This document shows positions 8,418 through 13,515 of a stretch of 13,515 nucleotides of DNA, in pieces. This DNA comes from Isohypsibius dastychi (lineage: Eukaryota > Tardigrada > Eutardigrada > Parachela > Isohypsibiidae). The stretch is from assembly GCA_034696485.1 (NCBI GenBank), contig JAQIWT010000951.1, positions 1 to 13,515 on the forward strand, written 5' to 3'. Both the position numbers and the translations under genes were made by a program. Every line of letters starts with the position of its first letter. Position 1 is the first letter of the stretch. The notes under the pieces were generated by a model. The model did not search any database. It was not told the DNA's origin and saw only the letters and a list, made by a program, of their open reading frames with translations.

Positions 8418-10225
8418 TCAGCCTGCAGGTGGGCCTGTTGTTGTAACTGGCGGTTTGACCGTTGAGTTCCAGTTGACAAACAATGGATCATGGTTGAACC
8501 ACTTGGCATTGCTGGTTGTTATCAGATTCCGCGGTAAATGACTGTATTCCCCGAATTCCCTCAGCACCACTCTCCCGTCTCCTTGAATTTCTATTCGAGT
8601 TATGCTGCCATGAACCAGTGGAAGCGAAAGAGTTTCAGCTGGAACCTGCAGAGCTCTACACGGAACCAAAACACAATTTTTGACACCATTCTGGAAAGCC
8701 AAGTAGTCCACTGACCTCTCCACGAAATATCGTATGATGCTTGAATGTGTCACTATGAGTTCGTAACTTGTCCTTTTCTGTGATGGTTCCGCACGATGTA
8801 TGAATTGCTTGAATGCTTCCTGTCGCCTCAGTGAATCGTTCTGAATAAATTCATACGCTTTGACACGCTTTTACACAACCGAAACCATATGAATTGAAGT
8901 GTCTACCTCATTGGGACAACTCCAGATAAGATCCGATGGCAGAAGTATCAAACCCGGGATGTATTTTGCCACAATTTCTGCCGCTTGTTGCGTTCTCCGT
9001 TTGCTAGAGTGTACGAATATTTTATGCCAATGATATTTGAGCATCCCAAGACCGCGACCCGTCCAATCCATCTGCATCTTTCCTAATTTCATAACATTCG
9101 TGCTACTTTCTGGATTTCTGACACATTTTAATAAGAATTTACCTAATTCACTCATTTCGATGCCCTCCTCAGGAATGCTGTATTCATAGTGACCATGTCG
9201 AAGGAAGAATAGCACTCGAGTGGCGCTGGTGTTGCCGTCTCCATTCTTGGGTTCGCGGCCGTCCCAGTCTGTCAGAAACGAAAACATGAAACTTCTACCA
9301 AGAAACAACTTGGTTTCAATGGTCATTACTTTGCAGCCAGTTCTGGCCGTTCCACACGGTTTCATGGACGTCCCACGAATTTGTTCTATTGCTGCTCTGA
9401 TCTCCACTCAGCGAAATGTTGGTTTTTTCAGCAATAAGATCCAATTCTGCTTTCAGTCGTCTTATTTTTATCTGCTCTGTTAAAATCAGGCAGATTCAAC
9501 CCAAAAGATAAAAGCTCATTTTGCTCAGACTGACCTTTTTGTACGTTGTTCATAGCCTGTTGATTCTCCAGGTTAAGCGCCGAGTTGGTGTTTTTCATGA
9601 TACGATTGGCTTCTTGTTCTGTTATCAGTTCTTCAGTTGTTCTATTCAGACGCCGTCTCATCTCTTCGATATCGAAACGCAATGCGGCCATTTTCGCGTT
9701 GGCAGTGATTCGTGCGCGTTCCAACGTCGACATTTTCTGCATCAATCAGCACGTGCTCTTTGTAGGAAAAGACAACAAAAACATGAGGACCTACCAGTCG
9801 AAGTTCTGAGTTCTCCAGAGTCAGTTTGAACGGGCTGGAACCCTCGTCATCTGGAAGTATGTGGTACTTTGAAAACTCAGGCGAAGGACTTGACGGGAGT
9901 ACCTTGGTCGTCTTTTTTGTCGCCATAGATCATGTTGAGCTCCGTTGGGGGGTCTACCAGCTCATAAATTTTCTTGATTTTCGAGGTCATATCAACCTGC
10001 AAACACTTGTAAGAACCCGTTCCGTGACTATGAAAGAAAGATGCTGCGTACTTCCGGATCGCCTTGGAGAGCAGCTGTTCCACTTGCGATGTGATCAACA
10101 TCTTCTTCCGAGATTTGCCTGGTACCAGCGTTATTCTGGCTGATCAGATCCTTAACCAGAACTGCTGTGCATATCTGATGACAAATGAACAAAACAGCAG
10201 TACTGATAATAAACCAGGTATTCAT
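8418..10225 (-). CDS. PGAM5: PGAM5-like phosphatase with N-terminal membrane anchor and coiled coil
   Basis: Nine minus-strand exons: 10225-10052, 9996-9903, 9850-9795, 9736-9535, 9476-9330, 9268-9143, 9082-8907, 8840-8716, 8655-8418. All introns are GT-AG, 52-66 nt, and phase-matched, giving 445 residues. Residues 4-24 are a hydrophobic anchor (WFIISTAVLFICHQICTAV). About 96-195 is a heptad-rich coiled coil (LERARITANAKMAALRFDIE is part). NWDGREP at 225-231 resembles the WD-containing multimerisation motif of PGAM5. The histidine-phosphatase fold follows: RHG with H249, HSSKRR with R296, THSSIIRY with H357, then RALQVPAETLSLPLVHGSIT and GDGRVVLREFGEYSHLP. PGAM5 is a mitochondrial membrane Ser/Thr phosphatase acting in mitophagy and cell death; that role is inferred. 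Oddities: the long coiled coil, and a short loop after SDLI where relatives have a conserved Glu. The start is the first ATG after a possible leader-intron acceptor at 10293; an upstream coding exon is not excluded. Confidence 0.82.
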
Positions 10226-10530
10226 GTCTTTTAGCTCGAAAAATGCCAGCCACTTAGCAAGAAAACCCGCCACCAAAGTGAGTGATGCAACACTAACCAA
10301 ACAAGTTCAGGTTCGAGAGTATGCACGATGGACATCTCGAGTGCTTCCGTGTCAGAAATAGTGTAAGATGTAAAGTGCTGACGCGGTTGTTGTCAGCAAA
10401 CATAGGAATCTAAATGGCCCTTGAACAATTCGACCAAACAACTGTGGTGACACGCGACCAAAAGCTCGTTTTTCTTTTCGTCAAAAGTAAACTTTGGCAT
10501 GAGGATGTGTATGTAAAAAAGTATCACGAT
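10226..10530. other. Spacer between the GPCR and PGAM5-like genes, with possible leader exon
   Basis: It should contain the promoter and 5' leader of the PGAM5-like gene. A minus-strand acceptor (TTTGGTTAG ending at 10293) may close a leader intron. The frame upstream of the ATG at 10225 stays open back to it and would add a second hydrophobic stretch (VASLTLVAGFLAKWLAFF) if an upstream coding exon existed. I found no upstream exon of the right phase. Confidence 0.4.
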
Positions 10531-10536
10531 TTTATT
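10531..10536 (-). promoter_or_regulatory. Poly(A) signal AATAAA for the GPCR gene
   Basis: The minus strand reads CCACAATAAAATCG, 43 nt after the GPCR stop codon. The hexamer is canonical and the short distance implies a compact 3' UTR. Confidence 0.6.
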
Positions 10537-10579
10537 GTGGACTTCCTGGTCAAAAGCAGCAAAGATGCAGGAAAGAGTA

Positions 10580-12641
10580 TCAGTAATTCGAAAAACGACA
10601 GAGTAACAGTCGTTTAACAGCTCTCCGAATATCGCTGTTACAAACGTGGTAGAACACAGGGTTCGATAGTGCGCCGAAATATGATAACAGAGTTGATGCG
10701 GTTTGGCAACCAGAACAGTTAAACTTGGGATGAACTGCCAGGATGAAATAGTAGATATCAGCTGGGAGCCAAAACACGACAGCGGAGAGCGTCAGAGCAG
10801 TCAACATAATGAAGGCTCTGTGCTCGAGTTGTTTCAGTCTACGTGGATGAGAACCAGCAACCGTTCTGGATGGAGGCAACGGGGTCACTTCGACCTTGCT
10901 GCTGCTTCTAGCTGGCAGCTTCGTAAGAGTAGACTTTGAGGATGCAGTGGCTGCAAAACAGATTCTGAGAATGCATGTTATCGAGTCAAAGGTCGGACCA
11001 CCCGATAATTGGAATAGCAACAGTAGGACGGTGGTTAGCCTGCCCTAGGAAACAAGATCAAAAACCCAATCAGCAAATTGGATGCACGGAGAAGTAGCAC
11101 ACAGTGGGTCCACTGTACCATCCTGGTTCACAGCAGTTATCGTAAAAATCCCGACACAGAATCCGACCTCAGTACGTCACCCGTGAAAATTGGCGATTGT
11201 ACTGAATGGTCGTGGGTAAGTGGTAGTGCAACTATGCAAGGTACCAAGGAGGACCTCAAAGTCCAATAGTCCGAACCGACGTGTTTGCTAGCAAAACTAA
11301 ATCGGACGGATAAACGGATAAATGGTCCGAATGGCCGCGAAAACCCAAACGATGGCTGACTGAGTAATCCGACTACCTGCCCTCGAGACTTGACTTGAAC
11401 AAGCAAGAGTGGACCATCTTGAATCCACGACGTCTACCGCCAAATGTCGGTCCGTTGACCCCGAACCGCTCAAATGTCTGTCCGTTGACCTCGAGAACAA
11501 AGGAAAAGATTTGAACATGTCAAATTTCCGAGGTCTGTTTGGCCTAGGATGGGCGATTTATAGGTCCCCCCCCCCTTGGGGGGGGGGGGACAAAAATGAG
11601 ATTATTGATGTTTGTTAAATGGATGGATCCATTGGTTTTGATCAACTGCTTATCTTCGACTTCGCCAAATCAAGTACAATGACCAATCTTTTGTCGCTGT
11701 TCAGTTTTGATGTGTTCGTATATGAAATAGGGGTTGGGTACATGGCTGCTTTTGTATAAATTATTTCATCGATTTATTTCTCTGGAGTAAACTCTTTATC
11801 GTGCTTGAGAGGGTTTCAGCCATTCAAGCACAATAACCTGATCCGAGTGTGCTTTTCCAAGCCGTGACTGACGTTGACTTCCGGCTTAGATCACTATTAT
11901 ACGCATACCCCACACCGAATTTCGTCAACATCCAACATCAAAGGTCAAGTTCAACTTCTACCAAAACTTTGAGGCATCTGAAAACATACGCTTACCGTGA
12001 TTGGTGGCCAGAACAAATCGGCTCACTGCACGGCGTCGTTTCCGCATTCTGCGCATAATAAGAAGATAGAACATAACCAGCAGTAACTGTGGCACGACAA
12101 ACAGCAAAACATTCATCAAAAATGCCCAAGTCGGCATCAGATCATACAAATAGTCGCAATAAGTTGACGGTCCAGAATAATGTAGTCGGTCAGTGATCAA
12201 ACCTGGCACAGTGTAGATGTGCAGCCAAGCCCACTTCGCACAAATGACTCCAACCGCAAACCGCATACTCGTGTGCTCAAAATACCAAATGGGCCACCTG
12301 ATAGCTATCAAACGGTCCAAACCAATCAAGAATACCGCATTGCCCTGTGCCGGTGGGAATACGAGTTGAGCGTAAAGGTAGAAACTACAGGCCGCCGATC
12401 CGAGTGGCCAGTATCCAAAACGGAGGTTCACGAAATAGCCCGACATGTAGAACAAAGCGTACCCGACGTCCGCTAAAGCCAAGTTGAGGAGGTATGTGTT
12501 GAAAGGTGTCTGAATACGCCGGTCAGTAACGAAGGCCAATACGAAAATACCATTAGCAAGCGCAGTGATTATCAACATGACCAGGGTCAGATTGGTCAGA
12601 TGATATGCTGAAGTCACAGTGGTGGCTGTTGTTGAGTTCAT
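10580..12641 (-). CDS. Rhodopsin-class (class A) orphan GPCR
   Basis: Two minus-strand exons, 12641-11996 and 10950-10580, joined by a phase-1 intron (donor GTAAGC, acceptor TGTTTTGCAG) into 338 residues. The extracellular N-terminus has Asn-glycosylation sites (NST, NLT). Seven membrane helices are visible: TM1 with N30; TM2 with NLALADV (D58); TM3 with C85 and a DRL motif at 109-111 in place of DRY; ECL2 with C162 for the usual disulfide; TM4 and TM5 in exon 1. Exon 2 encodes a basic, Ser-rich third intracellular loop, TM6 with FWLP (275-278), and TM7 with NPVFY (312-316), an intact NPxxY motif. A short basic tail carries a Cys (LLLCRF) that could be palmitoylated. It is a complete class A receptor coupling to G proteins at the plasma membrane. 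I cannot assign a ligand; the sequence does not match amine, opsin or well-known peptide receptor signatures that I recognise. Confidence 0.88.
11442..11499. repeat. 29-bp direct repeat, two copies
   Basis: CAAATGTC, then one or two variable bases, then GTCCGTTGACC occurs at 11442 and again at 11471, a period of 29 bp. The two copies differ at a few positions. They lie inside the GPCR intron and look like a local duplication. Confidence 0.7.
11566..11589. repeat. C10-TT-G12 perfect palindrome
   Basis: Ten C, two T and twelve G in a row form a perfect inverted repeat with almost no loop, inside the GPCR intron. The left side is preceded by GGGCGATTTATAGGT, similar to the sequence following the G13 tract at 5491-5503. 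It could be a transposon-end remnant, a junction or an assembly artefact. Confidence 0.85.
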
Positions 12642-12997
12642 GATGTGGATATGTGGACTGTTTTTCCAGAGTGATCAAAGGAAGTCATCCAGAAATGTTC
12701 TAATGCACTCTGGAATCCACTCCGCACCTGAGTGAGTCGACATTGTGATGAACTTGATATTTGAATGCGGCGCCACTGAAGAGGCAGATTGTTGACTTGT
12801 GGGATGGGATCACATTATTCGTGAGCACGTCGTTGAACCTCCTCTTGCAGGATCACCGTGTCACAGGCTTCGGCGGAAATTGGAGAAAAACGTGACATTC
12901 ACCGAAAATCTTAATCACGATTGGTAAAGTCATTTTTCTCCAGAGCAAACACATGTGGCCACGTTTGTGCACGTCCCGAAAAATTTATGAACAAACA
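12642..12997. other. Upstream region of the GPCR gene
   Basis: About 355 bp between the GPCR start codon and the satellite array. It presumably holds the receptor's promoter and 5' UTR. I see no TATA box, exon or RNA gene that I can support. Confidence 0.4.
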
Positions 12998-13515
12998 TTC
13001 TTGGGTCCCATAGTTAGTGGGACCCACTGGCACCGGTGGTACCGTGGTAACAAACCCCTGTTTTGGTGCTACACTGTCGCACCAGTGGGACACTGTAGCA
13101 CAGGTGGTGCCCTTCTGACATGCTTGATTTTCGTGCTACACTGTAGCACCAGTGGGACGGTGTAGCACGAGTGGTACCCTTATGACATGCTTGATTTTCG
13201 TGCTACACTGTCGCACCAGTGGGACGCTGTAGCACGGGTAGTACCCTTATGACATGCTTGATTTTCGTGCTACACTGTCGCACCAGTGGGACGGTGTAGC
13301 ACCAGTGGTACCTTTGTAACTGTCTTGTGTTTTGGTGCTTCACTGTCGCACCAGTGGGACGCTGTAGCACGGGTGGTACCCTTATGACATGCTTGATTTT
13401 CGTGCTAAGCTGTAGCACCAGTGGGACGGTGTAGCACGAGTGGTACCTTTGTAACTGTCTTGTGTTTTGGTGCTTCACTGTCGCACCAGTGGGACGCTGT
13501 AGCACGGGTGGTACC
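12998..13515. repeat. 67/68-bp tandem satellite with palindromic core
   Basis: Units begin (at GTGCTA or GTGCTT) at 13066, 13133, 13200, 13267, 13335, 13402 and 13470, preceded by one degenerate unit from about 12998; the array runs off the window end. Each unit has a core such as GTGCTACAC ... GTGTAGCAC (perfect 9-bp arms) around GTCGCACCAGTGGGAC, itself nearly palindromic, followed by a GGTACC-like site. Two unit types differ in the linker: a 67-bp form with TTATGACATGCTTGATTTTC and a 68-bp form with TTTGTAACTGTCTTGTG. The order of linkers from 13066 is A, A, A, B, A, B, then a partial unit, which suggests recent duplication of an A-B pair. Open frames across it follow the repeat and are not genes. 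Confidence 0.93.

Larger units (their letters stand above)
10951..11995 (-). other. Long (1045-nt) intron of the GPCR gene
   Basis: It splits the receptor in the third intracellular loop, between TM5 and TM6. It contains a C10-TT-G12 palindrome (11566-11589) and a 29-bp direct duplication (about 11442-11499). I see no coding exon inside it; open frames there lack homology that I can recognise. Confidence 0.7.

Noticed and set aside
9143-9307. Separate PGAM5 gene starting at the Met before FSFLTDWDGREP
   Set aside because: That start lies inside a 61-nt interval with good donor and acceptor, and splicing gives QNWDGREP in frame with the upstream coiled coil; the fusion model explains more.
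10414-10617. Plus-strand 67-codon open frame starting at an ATG
   Set aside because: It is antisense to the GPCR 3' end and its poly(A) signal and has no recognisable domain or splice context.
13203-13505. Minus-strand open frame with repeating LQRPTGATVKHQNT blocks
   Set aside because: It only translates the satellite units; period and content follow the DNA repeat, and there is no promoter, start or domain evidence.
1-13515. tRNA, rRNA, CRISPR, bacterial operon or viral features
   Set aside because: I read both strands for these and found no cloverleaf, array, ribosome binding site or viral gene that could be supported.

Overview
The window looks like nuclear DNA from a small ecdysozoan invertebrate. 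A tardigrade is my best guess, but this is inference. Evidence: every gene is split by GT-AG introns, mostly 50-70 nt long. Two genes encode cuticle-type chitin-binding proteins with a single six-cysteine domain. One gene encodes a natriuretic-peptide-receptor-like ectodomain of the kind I associate with expanded receptor families in tardigrades. There are no bacterial operons, ribosome binding sites or viral genes.

Layout. (1) 116-2489, plus strand: two tandem genes for secreted proteins with one chitin-binding type-2 domain each (CPAP1/peritrophin-like). Both carry a phase-0 intron at the same place, just before the sixth cysteine. (2) 4955-2716, minus strand, convergent with the previous pair: a 12-exon receptor gene with an ANF-receptor ligand-binding ectodomain, one transmembrane helix and a short cytoplasmic tail. 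It has no room for kinase-homology or guanylate cyclase domains. Its signal-peptide segment and the rest of the ectodomain lie in different frames, with no usable intron between them. (3) 7802-5903, minus: a four-exon HAPSTR1 (C16orf72/UPF0472) orthologue. (4) 10225-8418, minus: a nine-exon gene that joins an N-terminal membrane anchor and a roughly 100-residue coiled coil to a PGAM5-like phosphohistidine-fold phosphatase domain. (5) 12641-10580, minus: a two-exon rhodopsin-class GPCR with a 1045-nt intron. (6) about 12998 to the window end: a 67/68-bp tandem satellite whose units contain a long imperfect palindrome.

The four minus-strand genes are independent eukaryotic transcription units; three have AATAAA signals at plausible distances. 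Nothing shows that they act together, although HAPSTR1 and PGAM5 are both linked to stress responses in animals. The most unusual items are the coiled-coil/PGAM5 architecture with its shortened catalytic loop, the truncated and apparently frameshifted receptor gene, and the palindromic satellite. All gene models were spliced by hand from reading frame, splice-site dinucleotides and phase; none has transcript support here.
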